Shown here: positions 27,601-36,573 of the stretch, one piece after another
Position numbering within the stretch: position 1 is the first letter of the stretch
How the letters are laid out: each line of letters starts with the position of its first letter
Source: an uncultured Odoribacter sp.
GTDB taxonomy: Bacteria > Bacteroidota > Bacteroidia > Bacteroidales > Marinifilaceae
NCBI GenBank assembly: GCA_910589025.1
Contig: CAJURM010000002.1
Coordinates: 185,788 to 249,787 of the forward strand
Direction: 5' to 3'
DNA: 64,000 bases
The notes under the pieces: generated by a model
What the model saw: only the letters and a program-made list of their open reading frames with translations
What the model was told of the DNA's origin: nothing
Database searches by the model: none
Made by a program: the position numbers and the translations under genes

Positions 27601-27855
27601 CCACAGACACGTTATTTGCAGGATGCGTCTTATATCCGTTGTAAAAATATTCAACTGGGGTATTCCTTGCCCGCCGCAGTTCTTCAGAAAGTGGGCATGA
27701 GCAATTGCCGCATATATGTTTCCTGTGACAATGCCTTTACTATTACAAGTATGTCAAAAGTGTTCGATCCGGAAGTCTTGGGCGGTCCCTGGGGTGCCGG
27801 TAAGACTTATCCGTTACAGCGGGTAATCTCTTTGGGATTGAATCTGAGTTTTTAA
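24622..27855 (+). CDS. SusC/RagA-family TonB-linked outer membrane transporter
   Basis: A 1077-residue outer membrane importer. After a signal peptide (about 1-26) comes a carboxypeptidase-like regulatory domain (about 40-115, GVVKDSKGETLPGASVVVK), a TonB box region (LDEVVVVGYGTQKK, about 126-139), the plug (VANVTQALQGAIPGLN, IRGTGS), then a 22-strand barrel ending in Phe (LGLNLSF). No STN domain, so it should not signal to an anti-sigma factor. It pairs with the SusD-like lipoprotein 20 bases downstream. The substrate is unknown because no enzyme genes follow. Expression probably depends on the orientation of the upstream invertible segment. Confidence 0.95.
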   Translation: MTKHLGLAVMLLLSFFLCIGNYAKAGKRAMSTLSEQKTGTCTGVVKDSKGETLPGASVVVKDANALTAALNGTTTGIDGDFTLNNVSVGSTLIVSFIGYQTLEVQWNGTPLLVTLKEDSKTLDEVVVVGYGTQKKVNVTGAVSMVGAEVIESRPVANVTQALQGAIPGLNLSTTNAGGQLDATMNLNIRGTGSIGDGSVDNPLVLIDGIEGDLNTLNPNDIESVSVLKDAASASIYGARAAFGVILITTKSGKSGKVKVTYSGDVRFSTATQVPDMVDSYKFATFFNAAQYNTNGGYQFSQETIEKILKFQNGEYNDPTQPEYYGTEAGGDGKWTCYTSSFANTNWFKEHYKKGVPSTQHNLSLSGGTEKISWSFSGGYLQQNGLIRHGHDELDRYTINGKIGAVLSSWARMEYSTKWTRTDYTKPQYMSGLFFHNIARRWPTCPVVDPNGHWMREMEIEELENGGEYKTNKDWFTQQLKFTFTPLAGWTIYAEGAIRVANEKTYQSQIPIYNYGVDNTPFIRDSGYGTVTNVYDSRFRQNYYATNIYTDYIRSFGNHNAKVLVGLNYERYNQDALSGQGYNLTAENKPYLSQTQERHSVSDSYWRRATAGYFARLNYDYNAKYLAEFNIRYDGSSRFLSNKRWAWFPSASLGWNIAREEFFGNLGNSISTFKLRGSWGQLGNTSSNYDSFWAWYPFYQQQNISSASSGWLIDGKKQNTAALPGIVNSTMTWETVETWDLGLDWSAFNNRLTGTFDWFSRTTKDMIGPAPVLGSVLGTDAPKTNNCDMRSRGWELEISWRDKVNEFQYGARFNISDSRSKILSYPYDGAFENQSYGGYYNGKYLNEIWGYSTKGIAQTDEEMANWQAKNKPNWGSNWGAGDIMYKDLNGDGIVNAGASTLGDHGDLKRIGNSTPRYRVGLNLDASWKGFDFSVFFQGIMKRDWMFGSGEPYFWGAGVGMWQAAVFEEHMDYWREDNRNAYYAKPYFDTNKNQQPQTRYLQDASYIRCKNIQLGYSLPAAVLQKVGMSNCRIYVSCDNAFTITSMSKVFDPEVLGGPWGAGKTYPLQRVISLGLNLSF

Positions 27856-27875
27856 TTTAAAAATAGAGAAATATT

Positions 27876-29900
27876 ATGAAATTCAATATAAAAAATTTAG
27901 GAATCGGCATATTGTTAGGGACTGTAGGCGTAGTGTCTTCGTCCTGTAATGATATGCTTGATTTGGAGCCTGTCAGTCAGATTACTCCAGAATCTTATTA
28001 TTCCTCAGCAGATCAATTGGGAGCTTATTTGAACAACTATTACAATTCATTTTTATCTGCTCCTTATTCCGGGTCAATGTATCATGTATCAAATTACAAT
28101 GACGGAATGGCACAATCTGACGGAAATACGGATATCATGTGTGTAGGAGGCGGAAATACTTCATTATTTGCCAATGATCACTGGGAAGTGAGTTATAATA
28201 AAGTACTTCAGGGATATTACGGGAATGTGCGTATATGCAATTATTTTCTGGAAAAAGCTACAAGCGGTTATGAAGCGGGAACAATCAAAGGTTCCGATGA
28301 GCTGATAAAGAACTATATTGGAGAGGGATATTTCTTCCGGGCGATGAATTATTTCCGGATGTTGGCGTTATATGGCGATTTGCCTATTATAACGGAAGTT
28401 TTGGAGGATAAGAACGAGGAGATAGTTGCCAATAGTAAACGTGCTCCGCGTAATGAAGTTGCCCGCTTTATTCTGAGCGATTTGGACAAGGCTATTGCCA
28501 ATTTGGCAAGTCGTAGTCTGTTTAACGGACAGCGATTGAATAGGGAGGCCGCTTTGCTGTTTAAGTCTCGGGTAGCTTTATTTGAGGCGACTTTTGAAAA
28601 ATATCATAAAAATTCCGGGCGTGTTCCGGGCGATGCCAATTGGCCCGGAGCGAAAATGGCTTATAATAGCGGGAAGAGTTTCAATATCGATAGCGAGATT
28701 GATTTTTTCCTGACAGAGGCTATGGATGCAGCCAAACAGATAGGGGATATTGCATTGACGTCGAATAATGGGGTTATGGAGCCTCAGGTTGGAAAAATCA
28801 ATGGCTGGAATCCCTATTTCGAAATGTATAGCCAAAGTTCTTTGGCAGGTGTGGCCGAAGTGTTGTTGTGGAAACAGTATGATCGGAGCCAGGGGATTAC
28901 CCATGATGTGCCCCGGCGTACGATGTCCGGTTGTAATGACGGTTATACACGCAGTTTTGTACAATCTTTCTTGATGAAAAACGGTTTGCCGATTTATGCT
29001 TCCGGTTCTGGTTATAAGGGGGATGTAACCCTTGACAACGTCAAAGATGGGCGTGATGAACGCTTGCAATTGTTTGTATGGGGAGAAAGTAATGTCGTGT
29101 ATACGGATCCGTCTGTGACGGACTCTTTGCGAGGTAGGAAGTTTAACCATCCGGGCATTACCGATCCTTTAACGGAGACCCGGAGTATTACCGGTTATCA
29201 GCCACGTAAATATTTTACCTACGATTACGATCAGTTTCTGAATGATGAATTGAGAGGAATTAATGCTTGTCCGATATTTCGGTCTGCAGAAGCCATGTTG
29301 AATTATATGGAAGCTTGCTATGAAAAAAACGGGAGTTTGGATGGAACGGCAGCCAGTTATTGGCGTAATTTACGCGAGCGTGCCGGAGTAGATGGGGATT
29401 ATAATGCAACCATAGCTGCCACGGATTTGACGATGGAGCTTGATTTAGCTGTTTACTCGGGAACGGAACGGGTTGATCCGACGTTGTATAATATTCGCCG
29501 TGAGCGTGTAAATGAGACTTTTAGTGAAGGTTTGCGTTTTGCAGATTTGATCCGTTGGCGCTCTTTCGACAATATGATAACAACCAAATGGGTACCTGAA
29601 GGGTGTAATTTCTGGGACGATATGTATAAGAATTATGAAGGTGAAGATCTTATCGCAGATGGCAGTAATAATTCAACCGTATCCATGAAGGAATTAGGTA
29701 AATACCTTCGTCCGTATAGCCGCAGTTTACAGGTTGCAAATGAATTGCGTGACGGATATACGTGGCATGAAGCTTATTATCTTTATCCACTGGGGGTCGG
29801 AGATTTGCGGACGGCTTCTTCCGATCGTGATCTGGAAACCAGTAATATGTATCAGAACGTGAATTGGCCGGAAGAATCTGGCGGTCATGCTGAGAAATAA
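27876..29900 (+). CDS. SusD/RagB-family surface lipoprotein
   Basis: A 674-residue nutrient-binding lid of the SusC transporter. The signal ends in a lipobox VSSSC with C24, followed by Asn-Asp, and the first mature residues DMLDLEPVSQITPESYY are typical of SusD. The TPR-like helices and the C-terminal RRERVNETFSEGLRFADLIRW segment are also family features. At 674 residues it is longer than the usual 520-600. A strong terminator follows 23 bases after the stop. Confidence 0.95.
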   Translation: MKFNIKNLGIGILLGTVGVVSSSCNDMLDLEPVSQITPESYYSSADQLGAYLNNYYNSFLSAPYSGSMYHVSNYNDGMAQSDGNTDIMCVGGGNTSLFANDHWEVSYNKVLQGYYGNVRICNYFLEKATSGYEAGTIKGSDELIKNYIGEGYFFRAMNYFRMLALYGDLPIITEVLEDKNEEIVANSKRAPRNEVARFILSDLDKAIANLASRSLFNGQRLNREAALLFKSRVALFEATFEKYHKNSGRVPGDANWPGAKMAYNSGKSFNIDSEIDFFLTEAMDAAKQIGDIALTSNNGVMEPQVGKINGWNPYFEMYSQSSLAGVAEVLLWKQYDRSQGITHDVPRRTMSGCNDGYTRSFVQSFLMKNGLPIYASGSGYKGDVTLDNVKDGRDERLQLFVWGESNVVYTDPSVTDSLRGRKFNHPGITDPLTETRSITGYQPRKYFTYDYDQFLNDELRGINACPIFRSAEAMLNYMEACYEKNGSLDGTAASYWRNLRERAGVDGDYNATIAATDLTMELDLAVYSGTERVDPTLYNIRRERVNETFSEGLRFADLIRWRSFDNMITTKWVPEGCNFWDDMYKNYEGEDLIADGSNNSTVSMKELGKYLRPYSRSLQVANELRDGYTWHEAYYLYPLGVGDLRTASSDRDLETSNMYQNVNWPEESGGHAEK

Positions 29901-29922
29901 ATAATGTTTAAAATTTGAGAAG

Positions 29923-29956
29923 AAACTCTCTGTCTGTTATGACAGAGAGTTTTTTA
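29923..29956 (+). terminator. Terminator after susD
   Basis: An 11-bp stem (AACTCTCTGTC with GACAGAGAGTT, loop TGTTAT) is followed by a T-run. The second 36-bp repeat starts inside its T tract. Confidence 0.9.
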
Positions 29957-29989
29957 TTTGACACAAAGGGACGGGGCTTTTGTGTCATT
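29954..29989 (+). repeat. 36-bp hairpin repeat, copy 2
   Basis: Identical over 36 bases to copy 1 at 24152-24187 and in the same orientation. Together the two copies form the outer boundary of the susC/susD module. Confidence 0.85.
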
Positions 29990-30043
29990 CAACCGGATGT
30001 AAAAAAGAATCAGCCTTTCCTTATTTAAGAGGGAAGAAATATA

Positions 30044-30051
30044 TATATTTG
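30044..30051 (+). promoter_or_regulatory. -7 box upstream of the Usp-like gene
   Basis: TATATTTG is a perfect TAnnTTTG element, 94 bases before the ATG at 30146. Confidence 0.5.
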
Positions 30052-30145
30052 TCCGTATGAAAAGGACTGATTTCCTTTGTTGTTCCCGGAATTTTGCCGT
30101 TGTAAGGAAATTTCTCTTTAATTTGAGGTTTCAATCGTGCAACTT

Positions 30146-30817
30146 ATGAGCGTATACGAAATTATTGCTTTTTATAAGGAATCGGGAGAGGAATCGAGGA
30201 GGCACGCCGAAATATTTGCCGGATTTTTTGGTTTTGATGTGCGGTATGAAAAGTATCCCGAAAAGGAGGCTCAGATTTTTGATTTCATAAAAGAGGATAC
30301 GGTGGCTTGTCTGTTTAACCGGGATTTTGTGAATGTCCGTAAGTGTTTCAGATATGCTTATCTGGTACAGCGGCCTGTCCTGATATTCAGCAACAGTTGT
30401 GCTCCGGAAGCCTATCGTTATTTGAAATTGCCTGTGGGGTATGCTTTGGAAAATAAGGAAAAAGCGGTGTGGGCCAATTTCTTCCGGCGCCGGAATGCTT
30501 TGTTGGATATTGAGTTGTTGATTCCCCGCGAAAAAGATGCCCTGATAGTGGAAATGGTGGACAATAATGTGTATTTTACCGAAAAGATTCTGACCGAATC
30601 GGGTGCGGTTTATAAAAAGAGGGAAGTTGGGCAGTCGTACGAGAAACTACTGAAATCCACCCTTCGGGAACAGGAAAGTTCGTTGATTTTAATGAGCTTA
30701 CCTCTCCGTGTGTTTCCTGTTTTCATTCCTTATCCTTTGAGGATATACAGGCGTTATGCTCATACACCGGTACTGTTTATTCCCCGGGATGACAGACTTT
30801 ATATTCCCTGTCATTAA
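30146..30817 (+). CDS. hypothetical protein, possibly a degenerate tandem Usp-like fold
   Basis: I do not recognise a named family. The 223-residue protein seems to have two halves (about 1-90 and 115-223), each with an alpha/beta pattern; the end HTPVLFIPRDD resembles the last strand of universal stress proteins (PVLVIP). The Gly-rich ATP-binding loop of Usp proteins is missing. No signal peptide or membrane helix is present, so it should be cytosolic. I chose ATG 30146 over a GTG nine bases earlier. It converges on the next gene with 8 bases between stops. Confidence 0.6.
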   Translation: MSVYEIIAFYKESGEESRRHAEIFAGFFGFDVRYEKYPEKEAQIFDFIKEDTVACLFNRDFVNVRKCFRYAYLVQRPVLIFSNSCAPEAYRYLKLPVGYALENKEKAVWANFFRRRNALLDIELLIPREKDALIVEMVDNNVYFTEKILTESGAVYKKREVGQSYEKLLKSTLREQESSLILMSLPLRVFPVFIPYPLRIYRRYAHTPVLFIPRDDRLYIPCH

Positions 30818-30825
30818 ATAAACAT

Positions 30826-33795
30826 CTATATATTGAATCCGATTTTAAACAATAAATCGGCGAAGAAGGATTTCTTCTGTGTCTCGTAGCCTGTGCGGAC
30901 TCCGATGTTGATGGGGAAGGGCAGACGCAGAAAAGGGATGTCTACCGTTAATTCCGTCCCGTAAGAATAAAAGTTTTTCTTGTATCCGTTTATTTTTTCG
31001 CTGAGCATATAGAAGAATACACTGCCGTTTACGGCTTTGATATAAAATATGGACGTGATGTGCTGGTCGGGATAGAATAAAGGGAACGTGTAGCCGCTTC
31101 TGAGTGTGCTGAATTCATTCCCGTGGATTTTGATACCTCTCGGGGATAATATTCTTTTGCTGTAACCGCTGTTATCCGGTCTTTTCTGATGGCCGGCATA
31201 GGCATACAGGGAGTGGTTTTTGAAAAATCCGGGGAAATAGAAATACCCGGAGGCCCACCATTCTTGCCCCAGGTTCAGTTTTTTCAGTGGCGTGTGGGCA
31301 AATCCCCCTTGCAGGATTTGTCCCCAGCGGGGATTGATTTCCTGGGTGGTCATGCGGGTTTGGTTGCTGAAAAGCAGTCCGTATTCCAGCATCTGGTAAT
31401 AATTGGCGGGAAGGGAATAATGGTAATTGTCCGGGTTTGCCGGGTAAAGATAGCCGATATTGTCTTTAACTTGTAAACGGTAAAGTTTGCGGATGTCGTT
31501 GTTATGGATGGCTTCAATCTTGTAGCGGACGTATGGGGTGACGGAGCGGACGTAGTTTTTTACGGAGATATTAAACGGGAATTGCATGGTTAAAGCTCCT
31601 TGGGTATAATTGGAACGGTTTTGGAGATACAGAGTGTCCTGTTTCTGTGTTTCTTGATTGAAGGCATTCAGATGGAACGTATAGTAATCGTATTTTCCTG
31701 TTTTTAGGTCCAGATTGAAGACGGGCCACAGGGCTTTGTAATCGGCGTGCAACATCCAGGCTCCGTGGTTGTAGTCGGAGTCGGCGATATACCCGGCGGC
31801 TAAAGAGAGTGTGCTGAGTTTGTTTTGGGAGTATACTACCAGACCGATGTTGATGTCTTGTTCCTGGGCATTTACATATAGCGGTCCCCAACTGTGCGGA
31901 TTTAACAAATGGGTGAATTTGTTGTATTTCCGGGTGCGAAATGTGGAATCATAGGAACAGTTCAGTTGCCATCCCTCTTGCTGGGCAAGGCTGTCCGCCA
32001 GTCGGTATTTTGTAAATTGGGGCTGCCGTTTCTTGAGGTTGTGAAGCGGGGCGGTGCCGGGTTTGTAACCGTCTGAGGTATAGAATGAAAAGTAGAGATG
32101 GTTGTGGGTGGAGTCCAGTGCCGGAAAACGGAGTCCGAAAGGCGCATTGAGAATATGATGGGTTTCGCCCGTGACCAGGTTCTTTTCGTAAAAAGCGTTG
32201 TTGCCGTTGTAGGAGGCACGGTAGAAAAGGGTGCTGTCGCGCATCACCGGATTATCCAGTTCATACCACGCCGGTTCCGTTAATCTTTGCCGCTCGCCTG
32301 TTTCGGGACGGATGCTTTCGATGTGTATTCCCGAGGGACTTTGTACGGCCGTCAGAATCTGTCCGTTACAGAAAGAGGGATGGATAAACAATTCGTTTTT
32401 CCCGGCAGGGATTCGGTGGATTTCTTTCTTCATATCCGGAGACAATAAAAGCAGAAAAGCCTGGTTGTCATTGTCCACTTCAACAACGCCCCAATAGTCT
32501 CCTGCTGTAAAGGGAGAGAAGCGGTTTCGGGTACTTTTGTGATAGCGGTATTTCTTGTGTTTCAGGTCGTAAGTGGCCAGGGTGTTCCGTCCTCCGTTTG
32601 CCCAGCGGAGATGGGGTTTGTATTCTGTCCAGGCCAATACCCCGTTTTGGTAGGCAAATTTGTTGTCATTCAGATTGCCGGTTGGCGTGATGATTTTTTC
32701 TTTCCCGGCATCGTACAGGACAAATGCTCCTGCTTGTCGGAAGCCTTTTTTGTAAGCTATCAGTTGTCCGTCTCCGGCGGGTGTGGGATAATAATAGTTT
32801 GTGTAGTAAGCATTACACGTATGTAGTGTGTCGAAATCAATGGAGGTATTTTCTGCTTCTTTTTTCCAGATTTGCCGGAGTTCGGAAAAATTGTCGTGAT
32901 AGAGTGTCCGTTTGGCATCGGGATAGGTATTGGCTTTTTTTACTTCCTCGGGGTGGATGAAGAGGGATCGGAATGTGGAATCTTGCCAGAGTTCATTCCG
33001 TTGGGCTTTTAATGTTTTTTTGAGGCTGCTGGCAAAAGGGGTGATGCTGAGCGGGTGCCGTCCGATGCGGTTCAGTGCGTCGCTCCAGATTTCCGGTCCG
33101 TAGTTGATACGGGAATTGGCAACCATGAAATACCCCATAATGTAGCGGTTGGGTACATAGTCTTTGTAGGAACCTAAGCTGGCCTTAAAATAGCTGTATA
33201 TCCCTTTTTCCACCACCTGGGCTTTCATCTCATTCAGAAATTCGGGAGAGCGTCCCCGTCCCAGCTTGCCTAAAGCGGTTTCGTACGTAACGGCATCCCC
33301 CTCCATAAACCAGAGCGGGAGATACAGTCCTGTGACTGCAATGGTGACCTCTTCCCCAAAAATATAATGCAGAATCTTTGTCAACCCCTGGTTCACTTTG
33401 TCAATCTGGACGACGTGGCGGAATTCGTGGACACACAGATGTTCCAGCCAGGTGTCGGAAGGGTCTTGCGGAGGCATGGTGTAAAGGTCAGAGCGTTTGG
33501 GTGCCCATGCGACACTGCCATTAGAGATACCACCGTTCGGGTGGAGAATCATTGATACTTTTACCGGTTTGTGGTCTAACGTGTTACTGTGGGAATACAA
33601 TGCCTGGTATATGTTGGCTATTTTCTGGGCATTGGCTTCAAAATAATCTGGGTAAATGATCTGGAAATCTTTTGTTTTTATCTGTTTCCAGTGCAGGGAA
33701 GCGGGGTCCTGTCCGAAGTCGGTAAATTGTGCCTGGGTATAGCAGCAGATGAACGATAAAAGAAACAATAGAATAGACCTTTTTCCCATACTCAT
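30826..33795 (-). CDS. gluzincin-type metallopeptidase / beta-propeller / outer-membrane barrel protein
   Basis: A 989-residue exported protein (signal peptide 1-22, ending YTQAQ). Residues about 35-260 hold a zinc peptidase-like domain with HEFRH (H123, E124, H127) and a downstream Glu in WFMEGDA (E165), the spacing of gluzincins. Residues about 300-610 show repeated strands like a TolB-type beta-propeller. The last 350 residues are rich in alternating beta strands with aromatic ends and finish in FKIGFNI, which suggests an outer membrane barrel. Similar proteins are annotated in Bacteroidota as TolB-like or DUF proteins. Its substrate is unknown. Confidence 0.7.
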   Translation of the reverse strand: MSMGKRSILLFLLSFICCYTQAQFTDFGQDPASLHWKQIKTKDFQIIYPDYFEANAQKIANIYQALYSHSNTLDHKPVKVSMILHPNGGISNGSVAWAPKRSDLYTMPPQDPSDTWLEHLCVHEFRHVVQIDKVNQGLTKILHYIFGEEVTIAVTGLYLPLWFMEGDAVTYETALGKLGRGRSPEFLNEMKAQVVEKGIYSYFKASLGSYKDYVPNRYIMGYFMVANSRINYGPEIWSDALNRIGRHPLSITPFASSLKKTLKAQRNELWQDSTFRSLFIHPEEVKKANTYPDAKRTLYHDNFSELRQIWKKEAENTSIDFDTLHTCNAYYTNYYYPTPAGDGQLIAYKKGFRQAGAFVLYDAGKEKIITPTGNLNDNKFAYQNGVLAWTEYKPHLRWANGGRNTLATYDLKHKKYRYHKSTRNRFSPFTAGDYWGVVEVDNDNQAFLLLLSPDMKKEIHRIPAGKNELFIHPSFCNGQILTAVQSPSGIHIESIRPETGERQRLTEPAWYELDNPVMRDSTLFYRASYNGNNAFYEKNLVTGETHHILNAPFGLRFPALDSTHNHLYFSFYTSDGYKPGTAPLHNLKKRQPQFTKYRLADSLAQQEGWQLNCSYDSTFRTRKYNKFTHLLNPHSWGPLYVNAQEQDINIGLVVYSQNKLSTLSLAAGYIADSDYNHGAWMLHADYKALWPVFNLDLKTGKYDYYTFHLNAFNQETQKQDTLYLQNRSNYTQGALTMQFPFNISVKNYVRSVTPYVRYKIEAIHNNDIRKLYRLQVKDNIGYLYPANPDNYHYSLPANYYQMLEYGLLFSNQTRMTTQEINPRWGQILQGGFAHTPLKKLNLGQEWWASGYFYFPGFFKNHSLYAYAGHQKRPDNSGYSKRILSPRGIKIHGNEFSTLRSGYTFPLFYPDQHITSIFYIKAVNGSVFFYMLSEKINGYKKNFYSYGTELTVDIPFLRLPFPINIGVRTGYETQKKSFFADLLFKIGFNI

Positions 33796-33952
33796 CGGTT
33801 TGTTTACAATGTGCCTCTAATATACGATAATTTTTTTATGGGGTTAAAAAAAGTTATAAATTTTGGAAGAAAGGAGGGGGCGGGAGAGAGGGAGCAGTTC
33901 GGGAGGGGAAACTTTTATGATTTCCGTAGTTCTAATGCAAGATATTATTTCG

Positions 33953-33960
33953 TAACTTTG
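33953..33960 (+). promoter_or_regulatory. -7 box of ligA
   Basis: TAACTTTG followed by C, a perfect TAnnTTTG element, lies 29 bases before the ligA ATG. Confidence 0.6.
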
Positions 33961-33989
33961 CCGGAATATAAATTATACAGATTCAGGAT

Positions 33990-36491
33990 ATGCAGACAGA
34001 GGCAGACAGAGTTTCGGCATTAAGGGAAGCATTGGAATATCATAATAACAGGTATTATATTGACAATGCTCCGGAGATTCCAGACATGGAATTTGACCGG
34101 ATGATGCATGAATTGGAGAGACTCGAGGAGCTTCATCCTGAATTGTATGACCCGAATTCACCCACACAGCGTGTCGGTAGGGACTTTAACCAGGAGTTTA
34201 CCCAGGTGGCGCATAAGTACCCGATGCTCTCTTTGGGAAATACGTACAGTGAGGAGGAATTAAGGGAGTTTGACAAGCGGGTGTGCAAAGTGGCGGGAGA
34301 AGTGGAATATGTATGTGAGCTGAAATACGACGGGACGTCCATCAGTCTTACCTATCGGGACGGGGAATTGGTACAGGCCGTAACCCGGGGAGATGGTGTG
34401 CGGGGGGACGATGTGACGGCAAATGTCCGCACCATCCGCACCGTTCCGTTGAAATTGCGGGGGGATTATCCTGCCGAATTTGAAATCCGGGGCGAAATTC
34501 TGATGCCCTTTGCTGTTTTTAATCGTTTAAACCAGGAAAAAGCCGAAGCAGGGGAACCGTTGTTTGCCAATCCGCGAAACGCTGCCGCCGGGACACTGAA
34601 GTTGCAGAATTCTTCTTTGGTGGCAAAACGCCATTTGGATTGCTTCCTGTATTACATGCCGGGAGAGGAGACGCCTGCCGGCACGCATTACGGCAATTTG
34701 ATGAAAGCGAAGGAATGGGGGTTTCACATGCCGCCTTATGTGGAAGTGTGTCGCTCGATGGATGAAGTGTGGGCTTTTATTGAAAAATGGGATAAAGAGC
34801 GGGGCAATCTTCCCGTACCGATAGATGGAATCGTGGTGAAGGTGAATGACCTTGAAAAACAGCATTTACTGGGATATACAGCCAAATCCCCGCGGTGGGC
34901 GATAGCCTATAAATTCCGGGCGGAACGGGAAGCAACACCTCTGATGAGTGTCAGCTATCAGGTGGGACGTACCGGAAGCATTACACCGGTGGCGAATCTG
35001 GAGCCTGTACACATTGCGGGTACAACCGTAAAGAGAGCGTCTTTACACAATGCGGATATTATAGCCGAGTTGGATTTGCATGAACACGATACCGTGTATG
35101 TGGAAAAAGGCGGGGAGATTATCCCTAAGATTGTGGGTGTGGATGTGAGTCGTCGGAAAGCGGGGACGTTGCCCGTACATTTCATTACCCGTTGTCCCGA
35201 ATGCGGTACGATATTGGTGAGAGAAGAAGGTGAAGCTAACCACTATTGTCCGAACGAAGACCATTGTCCGCCTCAGATTGCAGGGAAGATAGAGCATTTT
35301 GTCAGCCGCAAAGCCATGGACATTGAAGGCATGGGGGGGGAGACTATCGATTTGTTGCTGAGTCGTCATATCATCCGTGATGTGAGCGACATTTATCGGC
35401 TTCCGGAGAAACGGGAGGAGTTGATCGGGTTGGAAAAAATTGTCTATCCCGACAGTTTTGAAGTAACGAGTATTCCTCTGGCTAAAATCATATACGGGTT
35501 CGAAATAGGACTGAAAAATATTTCGTCTAAGAATGCTGCTATGCTGGCTTCGCATTTCGGTAGTTTGCAGGAATTAGAAAAAGCCGGGCGGGATGAGTTG
35601 CTGGCGTTGCCCTGGGGGGATAATGAAGATAAGGAACGGATTGTAAACCGCATGACGGACTATTTCCGTATGCCTTTCAATGAGACGCTGGAGCGTTTGA
35701 AAGGGGCGGGAAAGGTGGCGGACATACCGCTGGATTATGTGATTTATGCCCTTAATATTCCGGGCATAGACTGGCATAAGGCGGATTTGCTGGCTTCCGG
35801 CTTTGATTATATTTATGAGTTGTCGGTGGCTTCCGATACTTTGCTTACGGTTATTGACGGGATCAGTGAGGACGATGCTGCCCAGATTATCCGCTTTTTT
35901 GCTCAGCACGAGAAGTTGGTACGAAAACTGAATACCCTGAATGTGTATCGCATGCAGGAGAAATCGGTGGAAAATCTGCTGGCAGGTATCGAAAAATCGA
36001 AAACGGTCGGTTTTGCTGCATTTCTCTATGGTCTGGGCATTCGTTATATCGGGGAGACAGCTTCCCGGAATTTGGCGAAAAGTTTTAAGAACATGCGTAA
36101 CCTCATGGAGGCCGATTACGAACAACTGACAGAAGTGGAGGATATCGGCGGGCAGATGGCTAACAGTATTCTGAAATACTTTGCCAAGGAAGAAAACCGG
36201 CTGTTGGTGGAGCGTCTGCTTGCGTCCGGAATCAAGGCGGAAGTGGAAGAAAAAGCTGGAGTGAGCGATCTGCTTGACGGAATGACCTTTGTTATAACGG
36301 GGACACTGAGCAGACCCCGGGAATATTTCAAGGATTTGATTCTGAATGCGGGAGGGAAAGTGAGCGATTCAGTATCGGCCAAAACGACTTTTTTACTGGC
36401 GGGCGAAAATGCCGGGAGTAAATTGAAAAAAGCGGAAAAACTGGAAATACCGGTACTTTCCGAAGAAGAATTTTATTTAAAACTGAAATAG
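33990..36491 (+). CDS. ligA: NAD-dependent DNA ligase with an enlarged HhH region
   Basis: Seals nicks in replication and repair using NAD. It has the Ia domain, the adenylation domain with KYDG (K112), the OB fold, a four-Cys zinc finger (CPECG, then YCPNEDHC), the helix-hairpin-helix region and a C-terminal BRCT domain (about 760-833). At 833 residues it is about 160 longer than usual. The excess lies in residues about 483-650, before the normal HhH segment GIEKSK...LYGLGIRYIGETA (Y680). Two segments there (around Y502 and Y586) look like extra, diverged copies of that unit. Catalytic residues are intact. Confidence 0.93.
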   Translation: MQTEADRVSALREALEYHNNRYYIDNAPEIPDMEFDRMMHELERLEELHPELYDPNSPTQRVGRDFNQEFTQVAHKYPMLSLGNTYSEEELREFDKRVCKVAGEVEYVCELKYDGTSISLTYRDGELVQAVTRGDGVRGDDVTANVRTIRTVPLKLRGDYPAEFEIRGEILMPFAVFNRLNQEKAEAGEPLFANPRNAAAGTLKLQNSSLVAKRHLDCFLYYMPGEETPAGTHYGNLMKAKEWGFHMPPYVEVCRSMDEVWAFIEKWDKERGNLPVPIDGIVVKVNDLEKQHLLGYTAKSPRWAIAYKFRAEREATPLMSVSYQVGRTGSITPVANLEPVHIAGTTVKRASLHNADIIAELDLHEHDTVYVEKGGEIIPKIVGVDVSRRKAGTLPVHFITRCPECGTILVREEGEANHYCPNEDHCPPQIAGKIEHFVSRKAMDIEGMGGETIDLLLSRHIIRDVSDIYRLPEKREELIGLEKIVYPDSFEVTSIPLAKIIYGFEIGLKNISSKNAAMLASHFGSLQELEKAGRDELLALPWGDNEDKERIVNRMTDYFRMPFNETLERLKGAGKVADIPLDYVIYALNIPGIDWHKADLLASGFDYIYELSVASDTLLTVIDGISEDDAAQIIRFFAQHEKLVRKLNTLNVYRMQEKSVENLLAGIEKSKTVGFAAFLYGLGIRYIGETASRNLAKSFKNMRNLMEADYEQLTEVEDIGGQMANSILKYFAKEENRLLVERLLASGIKAEVEEKAGVSDLLDGMTFVITGTLSRPREYFKDLILNAGGKVSDSVSAKTTFLLAGENAGSKLKKAEKLEIPVLSEEEFYLKLK

Positions 36492-36573
36492 AGGGGTAGG
36501 GAGAACGGGCGGAAAATGTTATTTTTAGGATGTTGAATGCAATTTGAAATATTGCTTGTTATATAGGAGAAAC

